Of a stretch of DNA of 31,787 bases, positions 7,547-15,726 are shown in pieces; positions within the stretch are counted from its first letter, which is position 1, and each line of letters begins with the position of its first letter. The notes under the pieces were generated by a model. The model was not told the origin of the DNA. It did not search any database and worked only from the letters and a program-made list of their open reading frames with translations. The position numbers and the translations under genes are program-made. Source of the DNA: a virus; IMG/VR virus record IMGVR_UViG_3300029267_003537, positions 1-31,787 of that record; one strand, given 5' to 3'.

Positions 7547-9031
7547 TCAGACGTTGAGGCTGTTGCTCACCTGGATGGTCAGGAAGCTCGGGCGCGTCGT
7601 GCCGCCGGCGACCGCGAGGCCCGACTGCTTGAGCGCACGGAACGGCATCTCGATCGCGATGGGCCCCTCCTGCGGCGGGTCGATCGCACCGCCGTTGTAC
7701 TTCACGCGGGGGAACACGATCGACATGAACTCGCCGGCCACGTTCGGGTCGTCGAAGCGCGTCCAGATCGTCGACTCCGTCTCGTTCACGAACTTGTTGA
7801 ACAGCGTCTCGTTCTCGAAGTAGACGTTGAGCGTGCCCTGGATGTTGGCCTGCCCACCGAAGACGTCGGGCGAGAAGCGCGAACCGATGACGGGGTTGAG
7901 CGAGCGGTTGCGCGACAGCGTGAAGTCCAGCGAGGTCGCCACCGCGTAGCGCGTGCCGCCCTCGTAGATTTCGCCATCGAACGCCGCGAGCGGGGAGGTG
8001 CCGTTGGCCGCGATCGGGTCGATGGCCGACGTCGACGAGGACGCGAGCGCGACCGCGCTCATGCCGAGCAGACCGAAGCTGCCGCCGATGATCGACTCCG
8101 GCTCGACGCTCAGCTGCATCTCGTTCACGGCGACGCCGTTGAACACCTGGTACTCGCTGATGTCGGAGAACGCCCGTTCGAGGAGGAACGTGCAGATGTC
8201 CGTCCCGATGTCGATGCGCTTCCCGGGGAACACGAGCGATTTGCCGCTCGCTTCCGATTCGCTGCTCGGCGTCGTCGTGCCGTCGGTCGTCGAGACGACG
8301 GACAGCTCCGTAGCCGCGACCGCCGTCACGCGCCAGTCGCCGTTGTTCGCCGTGTCGAAGAGCGTCGTGCGGATGATGTCGCCGGGGCGGAAGCCGTCGG
8401 TGATGAAGCTACCCGCGGCGCGCGTGAAGCCACCGGCTGAGGAGACACCCATGTCCGGCGACCCCGTGACGGCGATGTCGGTGTCCCACTCGCGCCCCAT
8501 CGCGAACTCGATGAAGTCGTCGTAGTCCTCGCGCGACAGCTGGAACCCAGGCGACCCGACCACGCGGTTGAAGCCGTGACGCACATCGGTCTCCATGCCG
8601 TCGGCGTCGACCTCCTCGGACTCCAGCAGGTTCTTCTCCAGGTTGACGTTCCGGCCCGTCGCGCGCAGCGTCGAGAGGGCGATGCGCGCGGTCTGCGCCG
8701 TCGCAGCCGTCTCGTCCACGATGACGTCGTTGTCGTCGAGGACGGACAGAACCGTGGCGGTGACGCCCCACACGCGCCACGTTCCGTTGTTCGCCGCGTT
8801 CGTGAAGCCGCTCGTGACGATCTTCTGTCCGCGGAAGAATCCGTCGTCGACGAAGCTGCCGGACGCGCGAGTGAAGAGCGAGAAGCCGGCGCCGGCCGGC
8901 GCGGTCGCCGTCGCTCCGATGCTGGTGACGGGGGTCGTGAGGGCGGCCGGCGTGGCGTTGCGAGTGCTCTCGCGGCAGTAGCGCAGCGAGGCGCGCGTGC
9001 CGGAGGCGAGGATGGTTCCGGTGCTGGACAT
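7547..9031 (-). CDS. Major tail tube protein with two repeated insert domains
   Basis: 494 aa, ATG at 9031. The start MSSTGTILASGTRASLRYCRE is typical of tail tube proteins of siphoviruses (an 'R..l.y..E.t' strand), and the region around 120-180 (ALSTLRATGRNVNLEKN, FQLSREDYDDFIEFAMG) and 265-494 (KRIDIGTDICTFLLERAF, GVAVNEMQLSVEPESIIGGS, FEIPF-like MPFRALKQSG) fits the tube beta-sandwich. Two copies of a beta domain are embedded at residues 53-98 and 202-246: FTRASGSFVDDGFFRGQKI...NNGTWRV and FTRAAGSFITDGFRPGDII...NNGDWRV. Such domains probably decorate the outside of the tube. It lies between the terminator-like gene and the chaperones, as expected, and would be abundant in virions. Confidence 0.85.
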   Translation of the reverse strand: MSSTGTILASGTRASLRYCRESTRNATPAALTTPVTSIGATATAPAGAGFSLFTRASGSFVDDGFFRGQKIVTSGFTNAANNGTWRVWGVTATVLSVLDDNDVIVDETAATAQTARIALSTLRATGRNVNLEKNLLESEEVDADGMETDVRHGFNRVVGSPGFQLSREDYDDFIEFAMGREWDTDIAVTGSPDMGVSSAGGFTRAAGSFITDGFRPGDIIRTTLFDTANNGDWRVTAVAATELSVVSTTDGTTTPSSESEASGKSLVFPGKRIDIGTDICTFLLERAFSDISEYQVFNGVAVNEMQLSVEPESIIGGSFGLLGMSAVALASSSTSAIDPIAANGTSPLAAFDGEIYEGGTRYAVATSLDFTLSRNRSLNPVIGSRFSPDVFGGQANIQGTLNVYFENETLFNKFVNETESTIWTRFDDPNVAGEFMSIVFPRVKYNGGAIDPPQEGPIAIEMPFRALKQSGLAVAGGTTRPSFLTIQVSNSLNV

Positions 9032-9046
9032 GGCTGAGAGTCGGTG

Positions 9047-9496
9047 TCAGGAGGAGACGGGGGTGAAGACCCGCCAGCGGATCGTCACCGTCTTGAAGAT
9101 CCACAGCGAAGAGCCGCGGTCGTCGGCCGAGTCCCGATAGGGCGCCCTCTCGGTCCGCTCGATGATGGCCGTGAGGCCGTCAGCCGTCAACGACTGGCCC
9201 GCCTCGAACGCCTCGGCGACCGCCTGAGCGAGCGCGTCGGCGTCCTCGGTGCCACCCGTTCCCGGCGTGAACACTGCGTAGGTCGTGGTCCCGGTCGCCT
9301 CGATGAAGCCGGTCGAGGACTTGGACTCGCCGAGGATCGAGACGAACTCCCGCACCCACAGGTCCCCAGGATTGGGGTCCGGCGGGGTGAAGCTGCGCCC
9401 TTCCCACGCGAGCCGCGCCTCGGGCGGCAGCGTCGAGACGGTCTTGAGCCGCGCGCGGAAGAGGCGCCGGAGCGCGGATTCGTTGAGCATCGCCAT
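9047..9496 (-). CDS. Tail terminator-like protein (DUF4128-like)
   Basis: 149 aa, ATG at 9496; a second in-frame ATG follows at 9490. The signature stretches are TLPPEARLAWEGRSFTPPD, GDLWVREFVSI, TTYAVFTPGTGGTEDADALA, EAFEAGQSLTADG and a final VTIRWRVFTPV. This pattern (W-G-F-P, W-V/L-R, Y.vFTP.GtG...A..LA..v...F..G) is that of DUF4128 minor tail proteins, which occupy the tail terminator position of siphoviral gene orders. It should cap the tail tube and connect it to the head. It lies directly before the tail tube gene and after the gp10-like gene, supporting the call. Confidence 0.75.
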   Translation of the reverse strand: MAMLNESALRRLFRARLKTVSTLPPEARLAWEGRSFTPPDPNPGDLWVREFVSILGESKSSTGFIEATGTTTYAVFTPGTGGTEDADALAQAVAEAFEAGQSLTADGLTAIIERTERAPYRDSADDRGSSLWIFKTVTIRWRVFTPVSS

Positions 9497-9499
9497 CGG

Positions 9500-9955
9500 T
9501 CAGAGCTGCCTTCGGACCTCGCCGACTGCGCGCGACAGGTTGGCGGCCAGCTCACGGAACGTCGCGCCGTAGATGCCGTCGGGCTGGTTGTTGGTCTGCG
9601 CGCTCCATCCGTTCTCCAGCCGGCGCGCGTAGGGGAGGCTGTTCGTGATGTGCACCGTGACGCCGAAGCGCGCGCGGCTGAGCGTACCCTGCACCCGGTT
9701 CAGGTCCGACGGCGACGCCTCGCGCGTGACGCCGGCGCGGCTGCTCCGGCTCGCACGCGGCGGCTCGACCGAGGGGTCGATGCGGTTGATCGTCAGGCGG
9801 TGCGACGAGCGGAAGCGCCCCGTGTCCACAGGCGAGCGCTTGATGATCCCTGCGTAGGCGTCGAGCGCGAGCTTGCGGAGCACGAGGTCGGGGGCGAGCT
9901 GCGTCTTGCGGACGAACTCGCTGACGTCGGCGCGGAACTTGGCGGGCGTCGTCAT
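9500..9955 (-). CDS. HK97 gp10-like neck / head-tail completion protein
   Basis: 151 aa, ATG at 9955, one base past the previous stop. The motifs LALDAYAGIIKRSPVDTGRF (the conserved 'P.dTG.lr.S' stretch), SSHRLTINRIDP, and VHITNSLPYARRLENGWSAQ (the 'i.n...Ya..lE.G.S' stretch) followed by PDGIYGATFRELA are the classical HK97 gp10 family pattern. Members act in the head-tail neck or as tail completion proteins. Position just before the terminator-like gene is as expected. Length is normal for the family. Confidence 0.82.
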   Translation of the reverse strand: MTTPAKFRADVSEFVRKTQLAPDLVLRKLALDAYAGIIKRSPVDTGRFRSSHRLTINRIDPSVEPPRASRSSRAGVTREASPSDLNRVQGTLSRARFGVTVHITNSLPYARRLENGWSAQTNNQPDGIYGATFRELAANLSRAVGEVRRQL

Positions 9956-9956
9956 C

Positions 9957-10346
9957 TCAGCTCCTACAGATCAGCTCGGTCAGCGCGCGCGAGTCGCCGG
10001 AGAAGAACTCCCGGACGCGCACGATTTGGAACTCTCGGCCGGCGACCGTGACGTACACCCGCGCGTTGGTCGCGGGGATCGGGTCGAACGCCGCATCGTC
10101 CAGATCCTTCGACGCGCAGAACACGACGACGTCGGTTGAGAGGATCGCGTTGTCGCCGCGGCGCTGGTCGTACTCGACCGGCAGCGGCGGCGTGGTCTTG
10201 AGCGACACGCTCGTCGACGTCGTCGATGCCACGCCCGTTGCGCTGTCGTACGTCTCGGACTGACGCACGAACAGCGCGGGGTCGTCGGTGAAGAGACCGA
10301 CGATCGTCTCGGCGAGCTGCCGGAGGCTGTTGTCGAGGAGGCCCAT
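9957..10346 (-). CDS. Putative head-tail connector (head closure) protein
   Basis: 129 aa, ATG at 10346 in a TGATG overlap with the previous stop. Starts MGLLDNSLRQLAETIVGLFT, followed by a DPALFVRQSETYDSATGVAST segment and strands such as VEYDQRRGDNAILSTDVVVF and NARVYVTVAGREFQIVRVRE. A short N-terminal helix and then a beta-barrel-like region with 'd..i..gd..v.i.g..y.V..v' is typical of siphoviral head closure/connector proteins. No single family can be assigned confidently; the slot between the DnaT-like and gp10-like genes supports a neck role. Confidence 0.6.
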   Translation of the reverse strand: MGLLDNSLRQLAETIVGLFTDDPALFVRQSETYDSATGVASTTSTSVSLKTTPPLPVEYDQRRGDNAILSTDVVVFCASKDLDDAAFDPIPATNARVYVTVAGREFQIVRVREFFSGDSRALTELICRS

Positions 10347-11101
10347 CAGGAGCGGTAGAGCGGCAGCATCTTGGCGCCGTGCTGCGCCTCGGGTTCGAGG
10401 TAGCCGAGCGGCGAGAGGAGCGAGAGGATGTTCTGAGGCACGACGTCGATGCGCTCCTCCGACCCGACCTTGACCGCGATCGGTCCGAGCCGCGCCTCCT
10501 CGATGCCCTGCCCGAGTAGGCCGGGCTGCTCGAAGCGGTTGCGCTCCAGGAGCGACAGCGCCAGCTCCGCGGTCGCCTCCTCCAGCAGCTCCGGGATCAG
10601 GTCGAAGTCTAGGTTGTACCCGTCCGCGTCGACCACGCCGGAGCGCGGCCAGCGGAGGCGTTGCTCCTCGGTCCGCTTCGACCCGTACCAGCGCATCATC
10701 TGATCGAGCAGCCGCGTCGCCCAGACGAGCGCCGCCTCGCGATCGTTCGCCGTGAGCCGCTCGACCACCGCATCGTCGGCGACGTCGGCGGTCAGCGCCG
10801 GCTCGATCTTGAGCGCGCCGTCGGTGCGGAGCGGCGACGTCACCGCGTAGACGGTCGAGTGTCCGGCGAAGCGCACGCGGCTCTCCTTCGTCCACAGGCC
10901 GGTGCCCGTGTCGACGTCGATGCTCCGCGCGCCGGCCGTCGCGCCGCCGTTCGCGAGCCAGCCAGCGGCGTCAGGCTCGTCGCTCGCGCTCGTCCACGCC
11001 GTCGCGTACAGGCGCGCGCCGAGGATCTCGTCGGCGCGCGCGACCGAGCAGTAGCTGTTGGCCGAGGAACCTTTGACGGTCGTGTCGATCGGGGTGCTCA
11101 C
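10346..11101 (-). CDS. DnaT-like / head-tail adaptor family protein
   Basis: 251 aa from a GTG at 11101, chosen because it forms a GTGA overlap with the previous stop and because the conserved N-terminus VSTPIDTTVKGSSANSYCSV begins there. Conserved features are SYCSVARADEILGARLYATAW, a helical ANDREAALVWATRLLDQMMRW, YGSKRTEEQRLRWPRSGV (the 'G....Q.L.WPR' signature), and LIPELLEEATAELALSLLE. This set matches the family annotated in phages as putative DnaT-like ssDNA-binding protein, found at the head-tail adaptor position of siphoviruses. A structural adaptor role is more likely here than DNA binding. Residues about 60-110 form an extra beta insert. Confidence 0.75.
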   Translation of the reverse strand: MSTPIDTTVKGSSANSYCSVARADEILGARLYATAWTSASDEPDAAGWLANGGATAGARSIDVDTGTGLWTKESRVRFAGHSTVYAVTSPLRTDGALKIEPALTADVADDAVVERLTANDREAALVWATRLLDQMMRWYGSKRTEEQRLRWPRSGVVDADGYNLDFDLIPELLEEATAELALSLLERNRFEQPGLLGQGIEEARLGPIAVKVGSEERIDVVPQNILSLLSPLGYLEPEAQHGAKMLPLYRS

Positions 11102-11793
11102 TTGAAGGTCTCCGTGGGCATGACGTTGTGGTACTCCGAGAGGATGTGACGGATGGTGCGCGCCGCGCCAACGACGATCTCGCGCTGCATGACCGTCGGT
11201 TCGATCGTCCCGTCGGGAGCGACCTCGACGCCCGTGCCCCCGGCTTCGTCGCGCGCGCGGAAGTTGAACGACAGGTACGCCATCCAGTGCCCTTCGCAGA
11301 CGTGCCCAACGAGCGGCACGATCGAGCCCACATGGTCGTCGGACTCGTACAGGTTCTTGAGCGCGCCCGGCTTGAGGTGCTCGGTCGAAAGCGTCACGCC
11401 GTTGCCCTTGTCGCTCGCGACATCCGTGAGGAGCTTGAGGTACGGGCCGTCCGCGAGCCAGTCCTGCCACTGGGCGTGGATGAGGCGCGTGCGGTCGGAT
11501 GCTACCTCGTAGCGGATCGAAACCTTGACCTCGCACCCCGGCTTCGGCACGCCGCCGTTGTTCCGCGCGACGAGGAACATCGCGCGCGAAGCGCCGGCGT
11601 TGCGGCGCGCCATCTCCAGGGTGTCAAGAACACGCTGCATGCCTTCGTAGCCTCGTCGGGTTGCTTCCGCCTCCCCACGCTGGACACGGCGCGCGTACGC
11701 GCTCGCGATCTCGCGAACGCCCCAGGCGACCGCGAGCAGAACGCTGATCTTGGCGTCCTCCATCGAGAGGGCGAGGAGCGGGTTGGCATTCAC
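11098..11793 (-). CDS. Unknown protein in the neck region
   Basis: 231 aa from a GTG at 11793 that overlaps the preceding stop as GTGA. I do not recognise the family. The first 60 residues are helical (MEDAKISVLLAVAWGVREIA, ETRRGYEGMQRVLDTLEMAR-like stretch); the remainder alternates strands and loops with VSIRYEVASDRTRLIHAQ, WLADGPYLKLLTDV, GHVCEGHWMAYLSFNFRARD and a C-terminal QREIVVGAARTIRHILSEYH helix. It sits between a small beta protein and the DnaT-like adaptor, so a virion or head-assembly role is likely by position only. Confidence 0.7.
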   Translation of the reverse strand: MNANPLLALSMEDAKISVLLAVAWGVREIASAYARRVQRGEAEATRRGYEGMQRVLDTLEMARRNAGASRAMFLVARNNGGVPKPGCEVKVSIRYEVASDRTRLIHAQWQDWLADGPYLKLLTDVASDKGNGVTLSTEHLKPGALKNLYESDDHVGSIVPLVGHVCEGHWMAYLSFNFRARDEAGGTGVEVAPDGTIEPTVMQREIVVGAARTIRHILSEYHNVMPTETFK

Positions 11794-12188
11794 GGGTTGA
11801 TGACGTTCGGGAGGATGGTCAAGGTGCCGACGGCGAGGACGATCGCGTTGCCGTTCGAGTCGACGCCCTCCAGCTCGTGATAGTACGTGCCTTCGAGGTC
11901 TTCGGTGTCCGCCGCGATGAGCTGGACGTCGGCGCGCTCGTCGTTGTCACCGGCGATGTCGATCTCGTTCCCACCAGTCGACGCCTGCGCGGTCGTGCTC
12001 TTCTTCTCCAGCACCGGGTGTCGACGGAACGCAACCGTCGAGGCGTTGTCGTACGGAACGACTGCCCAGCGAAGCACGCTGTACGCCGTCAGGTCGTCCG
12101 GCGTGTCGCTGTCCGTGTCGGTCACGGTGAAGCGCGCGGACACGCGGGTCCCCGCGTACATCGAGAGGTTCTGGTCTGTCGAGGTCAT
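11790..12188 (-). CDS. Small beta-rich structural protein
   Basis: 132 aa, ATG at 12188 overlapping the stop of the repeat protein as ATGA. The sequence NLSMYAGTRVSARFTVTD, DDLTAYSVLRWAVVP, ERADVQLIAADTED, LEGTYYHELEGVDSNGNAIV, LAVGTLTILPNV shows the plan of small phage proteins with an Ig/BppU-N-like fold ('G.t......d..g...DLt..t...w.v......... y...l...D..G....l..G.i.i'). These often join fibres or baseplate parts to the particle, but here the gene lies in the head-neck block. Function is not certain; the similarity is a visual one. Confidence 0.6.
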   Translation of the reverse strand: MTSTDQNLSMYAGTRVSARFTVTDTDSDTPDDLTAYSVLRWAVVPYDNASTVAFRRHPVLEKKSTTAQASTGGNEIDIAGDNDERADVQLIAADTEDLEGTYYHELEGVDSNGNAIVLAVGTLTILPNVINP

Positions 12189-14824
12189 GTCGAGAGGCTC
12201 CGCGTGCCAAGGAGGTTGACGTTCACGCACCGCGCGCCGACCAGCGAGGCGTTGATCGAGCGCGCGCCGACGAGCGTCGCGACGACGTCGCGAGACCCAG
12301 CGAGCGTGACGATCTCGACCACCTCGGCGACCGGTGCCCCAGAGCCAGTCGCCGTCGCGGTCGCCACGCCGGCCGCGCTTCCGTCGAGCGCAGCCGTCGC
12401 AGCCAGGGTAGCCGCAGCCGTCGCGGTCGCCGCGATCGACACGGAGAGCGCGACCGTCGCTGCGAGACGGAATGCCGGAAGCGTCGCCGCGCCCGCGATC
12501 GAGCCCGCGAGCCGGCCGAGCAGCCGCCCGGTCGCCGTCGCCGTCGAGGATCCGGCCGACGTGCCGTCGAGCGCGCCGATGCCGACGAGCGTCGCGCGAG
12601 GGGTCGGCCGCGCGCTCGCCTGCACGCTCCCGTCGAGCGCCGCGGTCGCGGAGAGCGTCGCCGTCGTGGTCGAGGTGCCCGAGACCGTCCCGCCGAGGTC
12701 GCCGAGCGGCGCGAGCGTCGCTGACGTGGTCGAGGTGCCCGCGATCGTGCCCGCGAGCGCCCCCGTGCCCACGAGGGCGCCGTCGGTCGTCGCCGCGCCG
12801 GCCGACTCACCGGCGACCGTCCCTGATCCGAGAATCGAGGCGGCCGCGGTCGAGGAGCCGCTGACGTTGGCGGAGAGCGCGCCCGGGGAGCCCACGGCGG
12901 CCGAGGTCGAGGCGGCGCCGGCGGCAGAACCGCTCAGAGCTCCCCTGCCGCTCGCTGTCGCCGCGGCGGCCGCGAGGCCGGCCGAGGACCCGCCGAGCGC
13001 AGCGGACGCGCTCAGGGACGCAGTGAGGGCGCTGGTGCCCTCCGCCGTGCCGGTCAGCGCCGCGGCTGCGGCCAGGGCGGCCGTCGTCGCCGCGAGCCCC
13101 GCCGCAGACGCGCTCAGCGCGCCCGTGCCGACGAGGGCCGCGTCGGTCGACGCGAGGCCCGCCGCGGAGCCGTCGAGCACGCCAGGCGCAGCCACGGCGC
13201 CCTCCGTCGTCGCGGCGCCGTCGGCCGAGCCCGCGAGCGCGCCGGTGCCCACGAGGGCGCCGTCGGTCGTCGCCGCGCCGGCGGCCGAGCCGTCGAGCGT
13301 CGCCGCGCCCGCGAGCGTCGCGGTAGCCGTCGCCGCGCCGGCCGCGGACCCGTCGAGCACGCCCGCGCCGACGAGGATGCCGTCGGTCGTCGCCGAGCCC
13401 GCGGCCGAGCCATCGATTGCAGCGGTCGCCGAGAGCGTCGCCGTCGTTGTCGCTGCGCCGGCGGTCGACCCGTCGATCGGGCTCAGGGTCACGGCCGCGC
13501 CAATCGACGCCGTCGTCGTCGACGTGCCGAACGTGAAGCCGCTGATCTTCTGGTCCTGGACGGTGCCGGAGCCAGAGCCAGTGATCAGCAGCGTCCCGTC
13601 GCCTTCGCCGTCGGTGATCTTCTGGATCGCCAGGTAGGCAAAGTCACGATCGGGGCTGACGACGTCCGTGTAGTCGAGCGTAAATCCGCTTGCCGTCAGC
13701 TCGTCGATCTCCGCCGAGATGATCGTCGCGCCCGAGGCGTGATTCCGAAGGTGGACCACCTTGTTGGCGGCCAGCCGGTCGTCGTTGTCCGTGTTGGCGG
13801 AGCCGTTCTCTTCGCGAGCCGAGAACGCAGCAACGTCGAGGTTCGCGCCGTCGAAGAACGCGAGGCTCATGTTGCCGACGGTCAGAAGCGACCCGGCAGC
13901 CGCGGCGTTGCCCACCGGCACGTACACGAACTCGGGGTAGAACCCAGCCTCGTTGTACGCCTTTGACGTCACGCTGGTGCTCGTCGTCGCGCCGGTCTCG
14001 ACATGGACGTTGGCTCCGCCGACGTTCAGCGCGAGTCCGATCGTCCGATCCCCCGGACCCACGCCAGCGCTGAACTCCGAGATGTCGAAGCCCGTCGAGG
14101 TGAAGTTGTCGACGATGTTCGCGCCGTCGATACTCCCGGGGTTCGAGCTGTGGTCGTGCTGGATGCTGATGCGGTCGTTGAAGTACCCGCGCACCGACTG
14201 ACCGTTCGCCGTCCCGTCGTTGACGAGCATGACGGAGACACCCTGGTCCGACTGCGTGAAGACGCCGAACTGCATCTTCATCTCGGCTTCCTCGTCCGTG
14301 CTCCCGTGCATGTTCACGGTGAAGCCACAGTCGACCTCGAATCCCGTGGTCACGGTCGTCGGGGAGGTCGCGCCGGGAGCGTCGGCGCTGAACGCGAACG
14401 CTTGCGTGCCGTCTCCGTAGAACAGGACGACGATGATCGGGATGGTCGTCGTGGGGTTCGTGTCGATGTCGAACCGAACGCCATCCGTGATCCAGGAGTT
14501 GAACGACAGCTCCATGAGCGCCGATGCGCCGTCGTCGTCAGGATCGGGCAGGTAGACGCAGCGCGTCGCGCTTCGAGTCTGACCGCTGTTGGCCGAGGCG
14601 CTGGCGTCCTGCGACCAGTAGCCCACCGCGTACTCGTTCGTTCCGTCGCCGACGCCCCAGCTCAGAGTAATGTCGTCGAGGTTCGAGTCGACCACCCGGT
14701 GCCTGCTGCCCAGGACGAGGAAGCCAACAGGAGTCCCCTTGCCCGACACCGTGACGTCGAGCGTGCTCGCGCTGGTCGAGACTAGGGTCGTGGAGACCTG
14801 GGCTTCAAAGTGACGGGCAACCAA
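12185..14824 (-). CDS. 879-aa structural-type protein with tandem 20-residue repeats
   Basis: The frame starts at a TTG (14824) 5 bp after the previous stop; no ATG or GTG is available in frame near it. Residues 1 to about 440 are beta-rich and contain TPVGFLVLGSRHRVVDS, SFNSWITDGVRFDIDT, DCGFTVNMHGSTDEEAEM, GFYPEFVYVPVGNAAAAG and FAYLAIQKITDGEG; this may be a concanavalin- or jelly-roll-like virion domain, but I cannot name the family. Residues about 449-831 are about 19 imperfect 20-residue units of the form xLdGSaAGaAtTdaaLvGtG. Residues 840-879 are four 10-residue units of the form tLvGaRsinA. It is likely a surface decoration or fibre-like protein. It lies between small structural genes and the neck genes. 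Confidence 0.75.
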   Translation of the reverse strand: MVARHFEAQVSTTLVSTSASTLDVTVSGKGTPVGFLVLGSRHRVVDSNLDDITLSWGVGDGTNEYAVGYWSQDASASANSGQTRSATRCVYLPDPDDDGASALMELSFNSWITDGVRFDIDTNPTTTIPIIVVLFYGDGTQAFAFSADAPGATSPTTVTTGFEVDCGFTVNMHGSTDEEAEMKMQFGVFTQSDQGVSVMLVNDGTANGQSVRGYFNDRISIQHDHSSNPGSIDGANIVDNFTSTGFDISEFSAGVGPGDRTIGLALNVGGANVHVETGATTSTSVTSKAYNEAGFYPEFVYVPVGNAAAAGSLLTVGNMSLAFFDGANLDVAAFSAREENGSANTDNDDRLAANKVVHLRNHASGATIISAEIDELTASGFTLDYTDVVSPDRDFAYLAIQKITDGEGDGTLLITGSGSGTVQDQKISGFTFGTSTTTASIGAAVTLSPIDGSTAGAATTTATLSATAAIDGSAAGSATTDGILVGAGVLDGSAAGAATATATLAGAATLDGSAAGAATTDGALVGTGALAGSADGAATTEGAVAAPGVLDGSAAGLASTDAALVGTGALSASAAGLAATTAALAAAAALTGTAEGTSALTASLSASAALGGSSAGLAAAAATASGRGALSGSAAGAASTSAAVGSPGALSANVSGSSTAAASILGSGTVAGESAGAATTDGALVGTGALAGTIAGTSTTSATLAPLGDLGGTVSGTSTTTATLSATAALDGSVQASARPTPRATLVGIGALDGTSAGSSTATATGRLLGRLAGSIAGAATLPAFRLAATVALSVSIAATATAAATLAATAALDGSAAGVATATATGSGAPVAEVVEIVTLAGSRDVVATLVGARSINASLVGARCVNVNLLGTRSLST
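12188..12307 (-). repeat. Four 10-residue C-terminal repeats
   Basis: The last 40 residues of the 879-aa protein are four tandem units: TLAGSRDVVA, TLVGARSINA, SLVGARCVNV, NLLGTRSLST. They form a second, shorter repeat class after the 20-residue repeats and may form one coil or strand of a beta-helix per unit. Confidence 0.75.
12332..13480 (-). repeat. About 19 tandem 60-bp repeats coding 20-residue units
   Basis: Units include PIDGSTAGAATTTATLSATA, TLDGSAAGAATTDGALVGTG, ALAGSADGAATTEGAVAAPG and TVAGESAGAATTDGALVGTG. Seventeen are exactly 20 residues, one is 22 and one is 21. Near-identical DNA blocks recur at multiples of 60 bp, for instance around 12776 and 13256 (480 bp = 8 units). The pattern suggests expansion by recombination or slippage, with a beta-solenoid or extended rod as the likely fold. 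Confidence 0.9.
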
Positions 14825-14828
14825 CGCA

Positions 14829-15239
14829 TCAGATGGTGAGCGTGAGCGAGGACACGGTCACGAGCTGCCCTGCGGTGATCGAGGTATCGTCCAGCTCCAG
14901 CTCGGCACCGGAAGACGTCGCTCCGACGTCGCCGTTGACCCACGGCGTGCCGCTCCCGTCGACGAGCTGGAAGCATCCCGCCGTACCCGACGCCACCGCC
15001 TCCGCCGCGGTGATCGCGTTCGCGGAGAGGGTGGCGCCGTTCGACGTCTGCGACGCACCGGGAAAGGCGGGGTTGGACAGAGCCAGCGTCGCCAGGAGCG
15101 TGCCCGCAGGCAGCGCGTCCGGGTTCGACGGCTGGCTCCCCGTGTAGATTTTCAGATCGCCGCCACCGGACAGGTCGAGCGAGTCGACGATGTCGTTCAG
15201 GCAGTCCTGCGCCCTGGTCTTGGCGATCCGTACCGCCAC
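14829..15239 (-). CDS. Conserved phage minor structural protein
   Basis: 136 aa from a GTG at 15239 with GAGGA 7 nt upstream, placed inside the end of the preceding gene. The sequence has DLKIYTGSQPSNPDALPAGT, LLATLALSNPAFPGASQ, ASGTAGCFQLVDGSGTPW, VNGDVGATSSGAELELDD and SITAGQLVTVSSLTLTI. This 'l.iYtG..P......aGtlLatl.lsnPaf......G' plan is shared by a widespread family of small phage virion proteins found near the capsid or tail genes. Exact role is not known; it follows another protein of the same kind of size and context. Confidence 0.7.
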   Translation of the reverse strand: MAVRIAKTRAQDCLNDIVDSLDLSGGGDLKIYTGSQPSNPDALPAGTLLATLALSNPAFPGASQTSNGATLSANAITAAEAVASGTAGCFQLVDGSGTPWVNGDVGATSSGAELELDDTSITAGQLVTVSSLTLTI

Positions 15240-15242
15240 GGA

Positions 15243-15683
15243 TCAGTCCTCGGTGATGTCCAGGTCTCCGGCTTCGATCTCCGGCGTGATGCCGGAGGAC
15301 ACGGCGAGCGACGCGGTGAACGCGCCCTTGTAGAGCAGCTTGCCGGTGCCCGTCGAGTCCGTCCCGACACCGAAGTGCGTAATCGTCTCGGAGCCGCCCG
15401 TGCACTGCGGGAAGGTGATCGCCGCAGCGTTCGTCGCGAGGTTCGACGCGACCGTCCAGCCGCCCGAGTTGCGCGCCACAGCCACGCGAGCGTAGCTCGT
15501 GTACGCAGCCTCGTTGGTCTCCTGGTCGCCCGCCTCACCGGGGTCGCCGGTGTGGAGCGAGACGTAGAGGCTGCCGGCGGTCGCCGAGCCCTGCAGCCCG
15601 GTCGCGTCGCCGATGTCGCCCGTGTCGGTGTTGTTGAACAGGAGGTCGAGCAGGTCGTTCTCCCAGGCGTTCGTCTTGGTCAT
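15243..15683 (-). CDS. Conserved phage structural protein, tail-fibre-like family
   Basis: 146 aa, ATG at 15683. The pattern ENDLLDLLFNNTDTGDIGDA, GSLYVSLHTGDPGEAGDQET, NEAAYTSYARVAVARNSGGW, TVASNLATNAAAITFPQCTG, ITHFGVGTDSTGTGKLLYKG is a very widespread phage family, often labelled tail fibre or minor structural protein. The 'lyvsLHtgdPge.g.Q.tnE..Y.gYaRv.v.R..ggw' core is the recognisable signature. Here it lies shortly after the capsid genes, so it may be a capsid or neck decoration; its labelled role as fibre is not proven. Confidence 0.75.
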   Translation of the reverse strand: MTKTNAWENDLLDLLFNNTDTGDIGDATGLQGSATAGSLYVSLHTGDPGEAGDQETNEAAYTSYARVAVARNSGGWTVASNLATNAAAITFPQCTGGSETITHFGVGTDSTGTGKLLYKGAFTASLAVSSGITPEIEAGDLDITED

Positions 15684-15726
15684 GGTGCTGTCGGGTCAGC
15701 GGTCGGTGCGAGGAGCGACGCGCGGA

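Noticed and set aside
12332-13480. Possible CRISPR array from regular 60-bp spacing
   Set aside because: The repeats are continuous in one long reading frame, without unique spacers, and encode a regular 20-residue unit.
11877-13637. Plus-strand frame opposite the repeat protein (586 codons)
   Set aside because: Its Ala/Pro/Val/Ser repeats are the antisense image of the 60-bp repeats; no other evidence for a gene.
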